From positions 1-64,000 of the forward strand of contig CAWGUD010000018.1 of the NCBI GenBank assembly GCA_963825685.1: a stretch of 64,000 nt of DNA, given 5' to 3'. Origin of the DNA: JAOUEA01 sp963825685 (GTDB taxonomy: Bacteria; Actinomycetota; UBA4738; HRBIN12). Positions 36,326 through 46,140 of this stretch are shown one piece after another. Each line of letters opens with the position of its first letter. Within the stretch, counting starts at the first letter, position 1. Position numbers and translations under genes: made by a program. The notes below the pieces were generated by a model. The model made no database searches. It was not told the DNA's origin and was given only the letters and a program-made list of their open reading frames with translations.

Positions 36326-37205
36326 CTACAGCAGCTTCTTGCGCTGCACGAAGTCGGCGAGCCAGTCGCGGAACGCGGGCCCGACGTCGTCGCGCTCGAT
36401 CGCGAGCTCGACGGTGGCCTTCAGGTAGTCGAGCTTGTTGCCTGCGTCGTAGCGGCCCTGCTCGAACGTGAACGCGTAGACCGCCTGTTCCTGGGCCAGC
36501 AGGTTGATCGCGTCGGTGAGCTGGATCTCGCCGCCGTGGCCGGGCTTGGTCTGGCGCAGCGCGTCGAAGATCTCGGGCGTGAACACGTAGCGGCCGATCG
36601 AGGCCAGGTTCGAGGGCGCCTCGTCGGCGGGCGGCTTCTCGACGACGGAGCGCACCTTGGCGAGGTTCTCCTCGATCGATCTCGGGCGTGATCGCGCCGT
36701 AGGCGGAGATCTCGCTGCGCAGGACCTCCTGGGCGGCGAGGACCGAGCGTCCGTACCGCTCGTGCACGCGGAGCATCTCGCGCAGCAGCGGCACCGACGG
36801 GTGGATCAGGTCGTCGCCGAGCAGCACCGCGAACGGCTCGCCGGAGACGTGGGCCTCGGCGACCGCGACGGCGTGCCCGAGGCCGAGCGCCTCGTGCTGG
36901 CGCACCGTGTGGATCTGGGCGAGGTCGGAGAGCTCGCGGATCTGCTTCAGCTCGTCGTACTTGCCGCGGGCCTCGAGCTCTGCCTCGAGCTCCGGCGAGC
37001 GGTCGAAGTGGTCCTCGATCGCGCCCTTGCCGCGGGCCGTGACGATCAGGATGTCGGTGAGGCCGGCGCGCACGGCTTCCTCGACCACGAGCTGGATCGA
37101 GGGGGTGTCGATCAGCGGCAGCATCTCCTTGGGCACGGCCTTGGTGGCCGGCAGGAACCGGGTGCCGAGCCCGGCTGCGGGGATCACCGCCTTCCTGACC
37201 TTCAC
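36326..37205 (-). CDS. galU: UTP--glucose-1-phosphate uridylyltransferase GalU (frameshifted)
   Basis: This enzyme makes UDP-glucose from UTP and glucose-1-phosphate. The nucleotide-binding start AAGLGTRFLPATKAVPKEMLPL, the segment LLGDDLIHP and the end ATVELAIERDDVGPAFRDWL are typical. A 4-bp duplication GATCGATC near 36672-36682 breaks the frame between ITPEI and EENLAKVRSVVEKP; without it the frame is intact and the product has about 291 residues. The start is GTG 37205. Confidence 0.92.
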
Positions 37206-37353
37206 GTGTGCCCTCCTCGTGCGGGAGCCGAAGTGTACGCGCGGAGCAACCCCGTGAACCAGTCCTCCGTTCTGGGTAGTCCGTTCGGACCTGCGCTTCC
37301 CGCGACGGCCGGCTGCCAAACGCCGCGGCATGCGCCGGTACACTCGGCGAGCC

Positions 37354-37722
37354 ATGCCGACCTACGAGTACATGTGCAAGAGCTGCGGGCACCTCTTCGA
37401 GATCGTGCAGTCGATGCGCGACGACCCGCTCACCGAGTGCCCCGAGTGCGCCGGGGAGCTGCGCAAGGTGTTCGCGCCGCCGGCGATCTCGTTCAAGGGG
37501 TCGGGCTTCTACGCGACCGACCACGGGAAGAAGAAGGCCGAGACCGGCGCCGCCAAGAGCGACGCGAAGTCCGGGACCGGCTGCCAGTCCGACGCGAAGT
37601 CCGGCGAGAAGTCAGGTGAGAAGAAGGAATCGAGCGGCACGCCGGGCACCGGCGCCAAGAAGGACGCCCCCGCGCCCGCGAGCAGCTCGACGTCGAAGAA
37701 GGAAGGGGGCGGCGGCTCGTGA
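37354..37722 (+). CDS. FmdB-type zinc ribbon protein
   Basis: This 122-residue protein has a putative regulatory zinc ribbon with C8, C11, C29 and C32 (YMCKSCG, CPECAG) and the FmdB signature PAISFKGSGFYATD. A long Lys/Ser/Gly tail follows and is predicted to be disordered. Its stop overlaps the mtnP GTG start (GTGA). Confidence 0.9.
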   Translation: MPTYEYMCKSCGHLFEIVQSMRDDPLTECPECAGELRKVFAPPAISFKGSGFYATDHGKKKAETGAAKSDAKSGTGCQSDAKSGEKSGEKKESSGTPGTGAKKDAPAPASSSTSKKEGGGGS

Positions 37723-38513
37723 CCGGCGCCGACATCGGGGTCTTCGGCGGGTCCGGCTTCTACTCGTTCCTCGACGACACCGAGACGGTCGAGGTCGAGA
37801 CCCCCTACGGCTCGCCGAGCGCCGCCGTCACGATCGGCGAGATCGGCGGGAAGCGCGTGGCGTTCCTGCCCCGGCACGGCTCGCGGCACGAGTACCCGCC
37901 ACACCGCATCCCGTACAAGGCGAACCTGTGGGCGATGAAGGAGCTCGGGGTCGGCCGCGTGCTCGGTCCGAACGCGTGCGGGTCGCTGCAGGCCCACGTG
38001 AAGCCGGGCGACTTCGTGATCTGCGACCAGCTCGTCGACCGCACCCGCGACCGTCCGAACACCTACTACGACGGCCCGGTCACGACCCACATCTCGTTCG
38101 CCGACCCGTACTGCGACGTGATGCGCGCGACGATCGTGGAGCGCGGGCGCGAGATCGACATCCCGATCCACGATCGAGGCACCGTCGTCGTGATCGAGGG
38201 ACCGCGCTTCTCGACCCGATCGGAGTCGGCGTGGTTCGCGAGCGCGGGGTGGGAGGTCATCAACATGACCCAGTACCCGGAGGCCCTGCTCGCCCGCGAG
38301 CTGGAGCTCTGCTACGCGAACATCTCGCTGATCACCGATTACGACGTGGGCGTCGAGGGCGTGCCGCCCGTGACCCACGAGGAGGTCGTCCGCGTGTTCA
38401 CCGAGAACAACGAGAAGCTCCGCGATCTGCTGTTCGCCGTGATCCCGGCGTTGCCCGCGGCGCGCGACTGCGCCTGTGCGACCGCGCTCACCGGCGCGCG
38501 CTTCGAGGTCTGA
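37719..38513 (+). CDS. mtnP: S-methyl-5'-thioadenosine phosphorylase
   Basis: This 264-residue phosphorylase cleaves methylthioadenosine to adenine and methylthioribose-1-phosphate. The motifs GVFGGSGFYSF, FLPRHGSRHEYPPH, NACGSLQ, GPRFSTRSES and NMTQYPEALLARE are all typical. The gene is translationally coupled to the FmdB-type gene. MTA is a by-product of polyamine synthesis, but no aminopropyltransferase is in the window. Confidence 0.94.
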   Translation: MTGADIGVFGGSGFYSFLDDTETVEVETPYGSPSAAVTIGEIGGKRVAFLPRHGSRHEYPPHRIPYKANLWAMKELGVGRVLGPNACGSLQAHVKPGDFVICDQLVDRTRDRPNTYYDGPVTTHISFADPYCDVMRATIVERGREIDIPIHDRGTVVVIEGPRFSTRSESAWFASAGWEVINMTQYPEALLARELELCYANISLITDYDVGVEGVPPVTHEEVVRVFTENNEKLRDLLFAVIPALPAARDCACATALTGARFEV

Positions 38514-38514
38514 C

Positions 38515-38697
38515 GTGGCACGCGACCAGGTGCTCGCTCGCATCGAGCTGTCGTTCCGCACCGACGACGACCCGCAGGCGTTGGCCGACCGCGTGCGGGA
38601 GGCGGCCGCGCTGATCGTCGGACGCGATGCGCTGGAGGAGTTCCGCGTGCGCGTCGTGCCGCTCACGCACAAGCCGACGGCCTCGGGACCGGACTGA
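38515..38697 (+). CDS. Small protein of unknown function downstream of mtnP
   Basis: This 60-residue protein starts at GTG 38515, 1 bp after the mtnP stop. It reads ARDQVLARIELSFRTDDDP, with a helix LADRVREAAALIVGRDALEEF and a strand RVRVVPL. Position and coding quality support it. No family was recognised. Confidence 0.65.
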   Translation: MARDQVLARIELSFRTDDDPQALADRVREAAALIVGRDALEEFRVRVVPLTHKPTASGPD

Positions 38698-38703
38698 ACG
38701 TAT

Positions 38704-38731
38704 CCCGTCCGTGATGTCCGTCACGGACGGG
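38704..38731. terminator. Perfect 11-bp hairpin after the mtnP operon
   Basis: CCCGTCCGTGA, a 6-nt loop and TCACGGACGGG form a perfect stem directly after the last stop. There is no U run, so it would work as a non-canonical terminator or an mRNA stabiliser. Confidence 0.6.
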
Positions 38732-38759
38732 AGCGACCCCCGGCCGTAGCGTCCGGCGC

Positions 38760-39495
38760 ATGTTCGCTGCGTTCCGTCGACGCCTGCCGAGGTCGGCCGT
38801 CGTGTGGTTCGGGTGCGCCGCGGTCGCCGCGGTGGCCGCCGTGCTCGCGCTGCGCGCACACGTCGCGAGCCTCGAGGCGACGAGGCCCGACGTGGGGCCT
38901 CCGACCGCGGTCGTGGCGGCCGCGACCGACCTCACGCGGGGGTCGATCCTCGACGCCGGGTCGCTGTCGATCGTCGACGTGCCGTCGACGCTCGTGCCGC
39001 CGGGCTCGTTGACCTCGCCCGACGAGGCGAGCGGGCGGGTGTTGGCCGCCGATCTCGCCGAGGGGGAGATCCTCACGCAGACGCGCCTCTCGGGCGCCGG
39101 CAGCGGGCCGGTCGCGGCCCTGGTGCCGGCCGGCCTGCGGGCGTTCGTGCTCCCGGCCGGTCCGCCGGCCGGCACCGTCCGGTCGGGTGACGAGATCGAC
39201 GTGCTGGCGACCTACGGCGCCAACGCGGGGCGCCCGTACACCGAGACGGTGGCCCCGGGGCTCGAGGTCCTCGACGTGGTCGAGGGCGGCACGCCCATCG
39301 CCGGCGCGACCGGGCGGAACGATGACCGGCCCGCCGATCGTGGTGCTCGCCGACCCCCTCACGGTCGAACGACTGGCGCGCGCCGCGAGTCTGGCCCTGC
39401 TCTCGATCGCGATCGTCGGCGACGAGGCGCCGCTCACCGACGCGTACGCCGAGACCGCCGCCCAGCTTCAGCCCACGAACGGACCGAGCCCGTAG
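38760..39495 (+). CDS. SAF-domain membrane protein, CpaB/RcpC-like (one frameshift)
   Basis: An N-terminal membrane anchor (VVWFGCAAVAAVAAVLALRA) is followed by a SAF domain (VVAAATDLTRGSILDAGSLSI, GRVLAADLAEGEILTQTRL) and a CpaB-like part (AFVLPAGPPAGTVRSGDEIDVLATYG). The frame shifts near 39320 between TPIAGATG and TMTGPPIVVLADPLTVERLA. Corrected length is about 244 residues. CpaB helps pilus secretin assembly, but no other pilus genes are present. The 3' end overlaps the convergent lysyl-oxidase-like gene by 28 bp. Confidence 0.8.
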
Positions 39496-40955
39496 CGGTT
39501 GACCCAGCCTTCCGTGTCGATGCCGTGCCACGGCGGCACCTCGACCCGGCGGTGCCCAGGCGTTCCGCTCAGGATCACCTTCCGCAGGCGCACGTTGTTG
39601 TCGTAGGCCAGCTCCTGGAGCTGGCGACCCGGGTTCGCGACGACCTTCACGAAGTAGGTGCCGTTCGGCACGTCGCTGATGTCGAACGACTGCCCGGCCA
39701 CGTACTGGTAGTAGGTGTCGCCCCAGCCCACGGGCAGCACCTCGCGGATCCAGCGGTCGTTCGGCCCGCCGCACGACGTCCAGAGGCCGACGTTGCCGGG
39801 CAGCAGTTCCGCTGCGGGCAGCGTGAGGTCGATCGCGTCGGTCGGCACGAGGCAGAACGCCTCTTTGGAGCTCTTCACGACCGTCTCGCGGTCCTCGGCC
39901 AGCAGCTCGTACGCGGCGAACTGCTTGAAGTGCCAGTGGTCGTGGCCGTGGCGATCGTCGAACTCCATCTCGCCGACCTGCGCGCGCCCGACGGGCTCCC
40001 CGTCCTCGTAGAAGTACTGCCAGGCGTCCATCACGGCCTCGCCCTCTCGACGGAACCCCTCCACCACGAGCGGACCGTTCCCCGCGACCCACACGTTGGC
40101 CCCGAACGACGAGGTAGTCGCCCCGGCGCGAGCGTCGGACGTCGATGCCCCACGACGGCAGCGGGCGCAGGTCGGGCAGCCCGGCGTCGCCGGCGGCGCG
40201 GACGGTGGGCACACCCGGCGTCGGCGCCCCCATGTCGGCGTCCGCGTGAGTCTGCGCGGGCTCACGTCCCCGACGAACGTCCTTGACGACGAGCGTGGTC
40301 TCGGCCGACGCACCGGCAGGGTCGATGCCGAAGAGGTCGAGGTAGCGCTGCGCGATGCGCACCTCGTATCGGTAGCGACCTTCCCGCAGCCGCAGGTACG
40401 TGCCCTGCCACATGCCGTCGGCGATGTTCGCGCCCCAGTCCTGCTCGATGCCGTAGATCATGCCCGAGCGTGAACGGGTTCCAGCTGCAGTAGCTCGGGT
40501 ACACGGGGAACGACGGCCCGTCGGGCCCGAGGCGCGTCTTGCTCCACACGTTCGGGCAGAACGACACCATGCGGTTGAACCGGACCTCGCCGTCACGATC
40601 GGTGATCGTGACGCGGAAGAACCTGGTGAGACCCATCCAGCCCGTCGATCACGTCGTCGGGCAGCACGGCGGTGCCTCCGCCCGGCAGGTGCTGCAGGGT
40701 CGTGATCGGTGTGTCGTAGTCGGGACGCGAGACCTCGAGCTCGAGGTCTCCCCCGCTCGGCGCGAGCAGCATCCGGGGGTCGACCGAGACGTCGCCGGAG
40801 CCGTAGCGCCGGCCGATGACCGTGTCCCGCGTGGCGATGAGACGGAGCTGGAGACCGGCGTCACCCGCCGAGACCGGACCGGCCCCGAACGTCGGCACCG
40901 TGCTCGCCAGGAGCATCGCGACCACCGCGACACTCACTCGTCGTCGCTTCGACAT
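39468..40955 (-). CDS. Secreted lysyl-oxidase-like copper amine oxidase (three frameshifts)
   Basis: A signal peptide (RVSVAVVAMLLASTVPTFGAG) is followed by an unassigned domain and then a C-terminal lysyl oxidase domain. That domain has the copper-binding histidine cluster GHDHWHFKQF and the region LWTSCGGPNDRWIREVLPVGW, then GTYFVKVVANPGRQLQELAYDNNV. The frame changes near 40640, 40470 and 40105. Corrected length is about 495 residues. Lysyl oxidases turn peptidyl lysine or primary amines into aldehydes, outside the cell. The lysyl-tyrosylquinone residues cannot be checked across the frameshifts. Confidence 0.8.
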
Positions 40956-41187
40956 GGGGACGCCTCCATCACGCCGGGTGGCCCCCGCACGACGCGACGC
41001 ACGAGGGGAAGTCGGTCCGACCCTATCCCGTCGGTGCGTCCGCGCACAACCGGTCGTTCGGCCGTTCCGAGGGCCCCGGAAGGCCGCTAGCATGTGTCGG
41101 CTTCCCCCTCCCACCGCCGAGCCCAGCGAGGAACCCGGACCGTCATGAGCGTGCGTCGATGAGCGTCCCCGATGTGAGTGGGCGACG
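40956..41187. other. Intergenic region between divergent genes
   Basis: This 232-bp region separates the lysyl-oxidase-like gene (minus) from uppP (plus). It should hold both promoters, but I could not pick convincing hexamers. No coding sequence is supported. Confidence 0.4.
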
Positions 41188-42031
41188 ATGACCGTCTGGG
41201 AAGCGATCGTGCTCGGCTTCGTGCAGGGCGCCACCGAGTACGCGCCCGTCTCGAGCTCCGGACACCTGATCCTCGTGCCGTGGCTGTTCGGCTGGGAGCA
41301 GCTCGGCGGCAACGCCGACTTCGCGAAGAGCTTCGACGTCGCCCTGCACATGGGGACCCTGCTGGGCGCGGTGATCTACTTCCGCCACGACCTGTGGCGC
41401 TACCTGAAGGCGTGGCTGCACACCCTCGCCGCGCGGGCGATCTCGACGACCGACGAACGCATCGCCTGGGCGCTGGTCGTGGGCACGATCCCGGGCGCGA
41501 TCGTGGGCGCGGTCGCCGAGGACGTGATCCAGGAGAGCCTCGGGGCCCCCGTGTTGATCGCGGTGATGCTCGCGATCTTCGGCGTCGTGCTCTACCTGGT
41601 CGACAAGCGCATGCCGAGCGTGCGCGGGATGGACTCGATCGGCGTGCGCACCGGGACTGTTCCTCGGGATCGCGCAGGCGATGGCGCTGCAGCCCGGCGT
41701 CTCGCGTTCGGGGGTCACGATGACGGCCGCTCGCGCGATCGGCCTCGACCGCGAGACGGCGGCGCGGTTCTCGTTCCTGCTGTCGCTGCCGATCATCGCG
41801 GGGGCCGGCCTCTACAAGGCCACCGATCTCGCCACGACCGGGTTCCAGGGCTACGAGGCGCAGTTCTTCTGGGGCTTCGTGTCGTCGGCGATCAGCGGCT
41901 TCCTCGTGATCTGGGGGTTGCTGAAGTACCTGAAGCGCCACGACTTCAAGGTGTTCATGCTCTACCGGCTCGCGGTGGCGGCGCTGGTGCTCGGGCTCGT
42001 CGCGGCCGGGGTGCGCGAGGCCACGATCTGA
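41188..42031 (+). CDS. uppP: Undecaprenyl-diphosphatase UppP/BacA (one frameshift)
   Basis: This polytopic enzyme recycles undecaprenyl carrier for peptidoglycan synthesis. It has the two active-site motifs TEYAPVSSSGHLIL near the N-terminus and LQPGVSRSGVTMTAARAIG in the middle. An extra A near 41658 breaks the frame before LFLGIAQAMALQPG. Corrected length is about 280 residues with eight or so helices, normal for the family. Its end overlaps the convergent epimerase gene by 70 bp. Confidence 0.92.
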
Positions 42032-43076
42032 GGAGCACGCAAGGGGTCGCGAGCGAACGCGCGCATCCCGTCCTCGAACCCCACGGTCGACCGGAACCCG
42101 AGCTCGCGCCGGGCCTTCGCGGGAGAGGCGAACACGTGGCGCACGTCGCCGAGGCGGTAGCCGCCGGACGACCCGTGGACGAGGAGCACGGGCGCCGAAG
42201 GCGCCGGCGAGCGCCTCCGCCATCTCTCCCACGGTGTGCGGCGTCGTGCTCGCGATGTTGAACGCGCCGTCGGCGCTCGACTCCATCGCCCGCACGTTGG
42301 CGTCGGCGACGTCGCTGACGTGCACGAAGTTCCGCATCTGGCGTCCGTCCTCGAGCACCGTCGGCGCATCGCCTCGCTCGAGGGCGCTCCGGAAGATGCT
42401 CGCCACGCCCGCGTACGGCGTGTCCCGGGGCATGCGAGGACCGTAGACGTTGTGGTAGCGCAGCGCCGCCACCGAACCGCCGTGCTCACGCGCGTAGGCG
42501 GCGCACAGATGCTCCTGATGCACCTTCGTGGCGGCGTAGACGTTGCGCGGATCGAGCGGTGCCTCCTCGGTGATCGCCTCGGCGGCCAGGGCCGCACCGC
42601 ACGTGGGACACCGCGGCTCGAACCGCCCGAGCTCGAGGTCCTCGACGCGCCGCGGCCCGGGGCGAACGACGCCGTGCTCGTCGCATCGGTACCGCCCTTC
42701 GCCGTAGACCACCATGCTGCTCGCGAGCACGATCGGCCCGCAGAAGCGTCGCTCGTGCAGCGCACGGAGCAGCGTCGCCGTGCCGAGATCGTTGTGGGAG
42801 ACGTAGGCGTCGACGTCGAGGAAGTCGACGCCCAGCCCCACCATCGCCGCCTGGTGGCAGACCGCGTCGACACGCTCGCACGGCCTCCCTCACCGCCTCG
42901 AGGTCCCGCACATCGGCATCCAGGTGGTCGACGTCATCGCGCAGGTAGTCCGGACGAACGGCGTGCGCCGACGGCGCGATGGCGTCGAGCGAGATCACGT
43001 CGTGGCCGCCCGTGACCAGCGCATCCACGATGTGCGACCCGACGAAGCCGGCCCCGCCGGTCACCAGCACGCGCAC
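41962..43076 (-). CDS. NAD-dependent sugar epimerase, dTDP-L-rhamnose 4-epimerase-like (two frameshifts)
   Basis: The N-terminus has the cofactor motif TGGAGFVGSHIVDALV, then SSMVVYGEG, and the catalytic tyrosine in NVYAATKVHQE. A cysteine-rich insertion, YRCDEHGVVRPGPR then EPRCPTCGAAL, could bind zinc and is typical for dTDP-L-rhamnose 4-epimerases. Frame changes lie near 42870 and 42195. Corrected length is about 370 residues. It reads toward uppP and follows no operator motif. The product probably feeds cell-surface polysaccharide synthesis with the glycosyltransferases nearby. Confidence 0.85.
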
Positions 43077-43086
43077 GTCGGACCCC

Positions 43087-44485
43087 TCACCACGGCGACA
43101 TCACCAGGGTCTGCACCAGCAGCGCCCACGCGAGCTGCACGCCCAGCCATCCACGGCGGGCGGCGGGCGACGCCTCGGCGAAGGCCGCACCCGCCCCCGC
43201 CACGAGCCACGGCAGGAACGGCAGCCAGATGCGTTCGACCTCGGCCTTCGACAGGCCCGAGAGATCGGCGAGCACGATCGCGACGAGGGCCCCGCCGGCG
43301 AGCATCCAGGCCCCGCCGCGCCGCAGGCGGGTGAGCCCCACCCAGACCGCCGGGCCGACCGCGATCGCGGCGGCCGCGATGTTCGCGACCACGAAGTAGG
43401 GGTACGGCCGAACACGTGCGAGGCTCAGCGCGTACGCCTCGCGCGTGGCGGCGAGCCCGTCGAACCACCAGAAGCCGCCCACCGCGGCGAGCCCGATCGC
43501 AGCTGCGACGGGCAGGCACGCGAGGCCGAGCAGCCGCACACGCCCTCGACGCCACGCCACCACGGCCGGCACGATCGCGAGGAGCACGATGCCGTAGGAG
43601 AGGAAGACCGAGACCGCCCACAGGGCCCCTCCCGAGAGCGCGAGCGCGACGCTGCGACGGCCTCGCCGGCCGGTGGCGAGCACGCAGAGCGCGACCGCCC
43701 AGGCGCCCACCCCGAGGAAGACCGCGTCGCCCGAGGACCACCAGATCGCGATCGACGAGAACACGAGGAACGGAGCGGCCGCCCGCGCCGCCCGCTCACC
43801 CGCGACCTCTCGGGTCGCGAGCAGCAGCGCCGGCACCGACGCGGCGCCCGCGACGTGCTCCAGCGCCGCCACCCACGCGGGCGTCGCGAGGCCGAGCGGG
43901 CGCAGACCCAGGAGCAGCAGCACCATGCCGGGTGGGTGTGCCTGGACGTGGGTCGGCCACGAGCGGGTCTCGGTGATCAGGGAGCGCAGGAACGACCCGA
44001 CGCCGTCGATCGCCGGCAGCGCCGCCAGGTAGTCGACCGCCGACCCCGGGGAGCGGGTGAATCCCGCTGCCCCGTCCCAGGCCGCGAGCGCCGCAGACCA
44101 GACGAGGGCTCCGGCGAAGCAGGCCCACATCAGGCGGCGCCAGGAGAGGGTGCGCGCGAGGCGGTCGGCGCCGCCCGCGGCGCACGCCGCCACCGTCAGG
44201 GCCGGGAGGCACCACCAGGAGACGCCGCGGGGCGATGTTGCCGGTCAGCGGTGGGGCGTTGACACGCATGCGGGCGCCGCGCGACTGGAGCCATCGCCCC
44301 CACGCATGCACGACGCCGACGGCCCCGAGCCCGACGACGAGCGCTGCGACCGTCGCTCGTCGCGTCGCGCCGCTCGAGGGCACCGGCGAGCGAGCGAGGC
44401 CACGCGGTTCATTCGAGCCCGCTCCCGAGGCGCGCTCGGTCGTCGCGAGGTCCGTCACGGCTGCCACGCCGCGACGATCGTTCAT
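43087..44485 (-). CDS. Polytopic membrane protein, glycosyltransferase-like (one frameshift)
   Basis: This protein of about 465 residues starts at ATG 44485, and the frame changes near 44232 after LTGNIAPR. It has about ten membrane helices and the loop TRSWPTHVQAHPPGMVLLLLG after the second one, typical of actinobacterial PMT/GT-C-like proteins. The segment LSKAEVERIWLPFLPWL near the end is also conserved in such proteins. The acceptor is unknown. It ends 10 bp before the epimerase gene, so they may be cotranscribed. Confidence 0.75.
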
Positions 44486-44947
44486 GACGACCTCCGTCGC
44501 GTGCGGCCGAGCAGCACCACGGCGGCGACCCCCCACACCACGGCGAGCACCAGCGCGAGCCCGAGGGCGTAGTTCCGAGGCAGGAAGCTCGGGTTGTCCG
44601 GCTGCGCTCCCCACCCGAAGAGCAGCGGCGCGGAGAAGAGCACGACGACCGCGCTCACGACGAGGGCGCCGAAGAGCAGGCCGCGGCCGGTGCGGGGCGA
44701 GACGCTGCGCAGGCCGGTCGCGATCGCGATCGTCGCGGGCGCGAGCGATGAGGTCGTGCACGAGCGCGAGACCGATGAAGAAGACGGCGAAGTTCGCGGG
44801 GTTCGTCGCGCCCGACTTCGAGAAGAGCGCCACCAGTCCGATACCCATGACGATCGAGCCCACGGCCACGCCGGACCAGAACAGCGGCCCGTACCGGCTC
44901 GTGTGTGCCAACGGGTCTTCGAGCGGAGACCGCAGCTCGTCCGTCAC
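44482..44947 (-). CDS. Small membrane protein next to the molybdoenzyme (one frameshift)
   Basis: After correction the product has about 154 residues. It starts at GTG 44947 and begins TDELRSPLEDPLAHTSRYGPLFWSGVAVGSIVMG. The frame changes near 44752, after FFIGLALVHDLIA, into GLLFGALVVSAVVVLF, and ends VVLLGRTRRRSS. It has about four helices. The start overlaps the stop of the molybdoenzyme gene and the stop overlaps the next start (ATGA). The coupling suggests an assembly or membrane-partner role for the oxidoreductase. Confidence 0.7.
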
Positions 44948-46140
44948 GTCACCACCACCGACGCGACCCACTTCGTCTGCTGCACCCCGGGACGGTTCGG
45001 TCCGATCAGCCGCACCGGGAACCCGTGATCGATGTGCAGCGGCGCGCCGTTCAGCTCGAGCGCCAGCATCGTGTCGGGGTCGAGGATCTGTCCGGCGTTG
45101 ACCTCGCTCGACGCGTAGGCGGCGCCGGGACGCTGCAGCGACATCACGGTCGCCGAGGCCCTCGCCGGGGCTCCGGCGAGGGTGAGCAGGTCACGCAGCG
45201 GCACCCCTCGCCACCGCCCGGCCGCGCTCCACCCGTCGACGCAGGCGATCACGAGATCGGCATCGCGTTGCGCCATCGCGCGCAACCCGTCGAGCGAGAG
45301 CGAGAGCGGGGTGGTCACGTTCCCCTCGACGATCAGCCGCCAGGACGAGCTCGTCGCGGCATCGACGACGCCGGCCGAGCTCGCGGTCTTGTTCACGGGC
45401 AGGCCCTGAGGCCCCACGCGCGGATCACGAGGCGCGAGCACCGAGATCGCGGCGAACGGACGGAGCGTCTGGCCGACCGTGGCCACGACGAGGGCCGCGG
45501 CACCACCGAACGCCGCCCCGAGGAAACCGCGACGCGACAGGCCGCCCCAGGCGCGCTCGTCGGCGACCGCGCCGGTCGTGACATCGGGCGACCTCTTCGA
45601 GAGCGCGAGTCGCGCCGCGCCCACCTTCGCACCGACGTGCACGATCAGCGCGCCGATCGTGATCCACGCCGCTGCGTAGTGCGCGGGCGGGAACGAGAAG
45701 TCCCATGGGAACCAGCGCGAGATCGACCCGACGCCGGTGAACAGCAGGAAGAGCGAGCCACCCACCAGGGGCAGGAGCGCGAGGCGCTCGATCACGTGGG
45801 CCGCGCTGCGCAGCGGTGGCCACGTCCAGAACCGCGGGTACACGGTCCAGAGCTTCGCGAGCAGCAACGGGATCGACGCGATGCCGGTGGTCACGTGCAC
45901 GCCCTGCGTGACGCGGTAGAGCCAGCCCGGACGTGGCGGCCACTCGAAGAACGACGGCGGATGCTGGATCAGATGCGACAGGAACCCCGTGAGGAAGCAG
46001 ACGGTGAACGTCACCCCCAGTGAGATGCCGAGGATCGAGGCCACCCGCACCGAGTGCAACGGGCTGCGGAAGGCGTCCTCGCGGAAGGGTCCGACCCTGG
46101 GAGGCGTCATGCGTTCCAACGGGGTCGGCGAGCCGCTCAT
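44944..46140 (-). CDS. Membrane-anchored molybdopterin oxidoreductase (cytochrome b-like domain plus sulfite-oxidase-like domain)
   Basis: This 398-residue protein has three or four N-terminal membrane helices with histidines suited to heme binding (VTQGVHVTTG, ALIVHVGAK). A twin-arginine motif LSRRGFLGAAFGG at about 201-213 follows, then a C-terminal molybdopterin domain of the YedY/sulfite oxidase type. The presumed molybdenum-ligand cysteine is Cys300 in ACVDGWSAAGRW, and LELNGAPLHIDHGFPVRLIGP follows. The fold combines membrane electron transfer with the external active site. ATG 46140 overlaps the upstream stop. MoaC and MoeA nearby would supply cofactor. Confidence 0.88.
   Translation of the reverse strand: MSGSPTPLERMTPPRVGPFREDAFRSPLHSVRVASILGISLGVTFTVCFLTGFLSHLIQHPPSFFEWPPRPGWLYRVTQGVHVTTGIASIPLLLAKLWTVYPRFWTWPPLRSAAHVIERLALLPLVGGSLFLLFTGVGSISRWFPWDFSFPPAHYAAAWITIGALIVHVGAKVGAARLALSKRSPDVTTGAVADERAWGGLSRRGFLGAAFGGAAALVVATVGQTLRPFAAISVLAPRDPRVGPQGLPVNKTASSAGVVDAATSSSWRLIVEGNVTTPLSLSLDGLRAMAQRDADLVIACVDGWSAAGRWRGVPLRDLLTLAGAPARASATVMSLQRPGAAYASSEVNAGQILDPDTMLALELNGAPLHIDHGFPVRLIGPNRPGVQQTKWVASVVVT

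Noticed and set aside
39187..39495. Separate small gene at the end of the SAF-domain gene
   Set aside because: It is the C-terminal part of the CpaB-like protein after a one-base frameshift.
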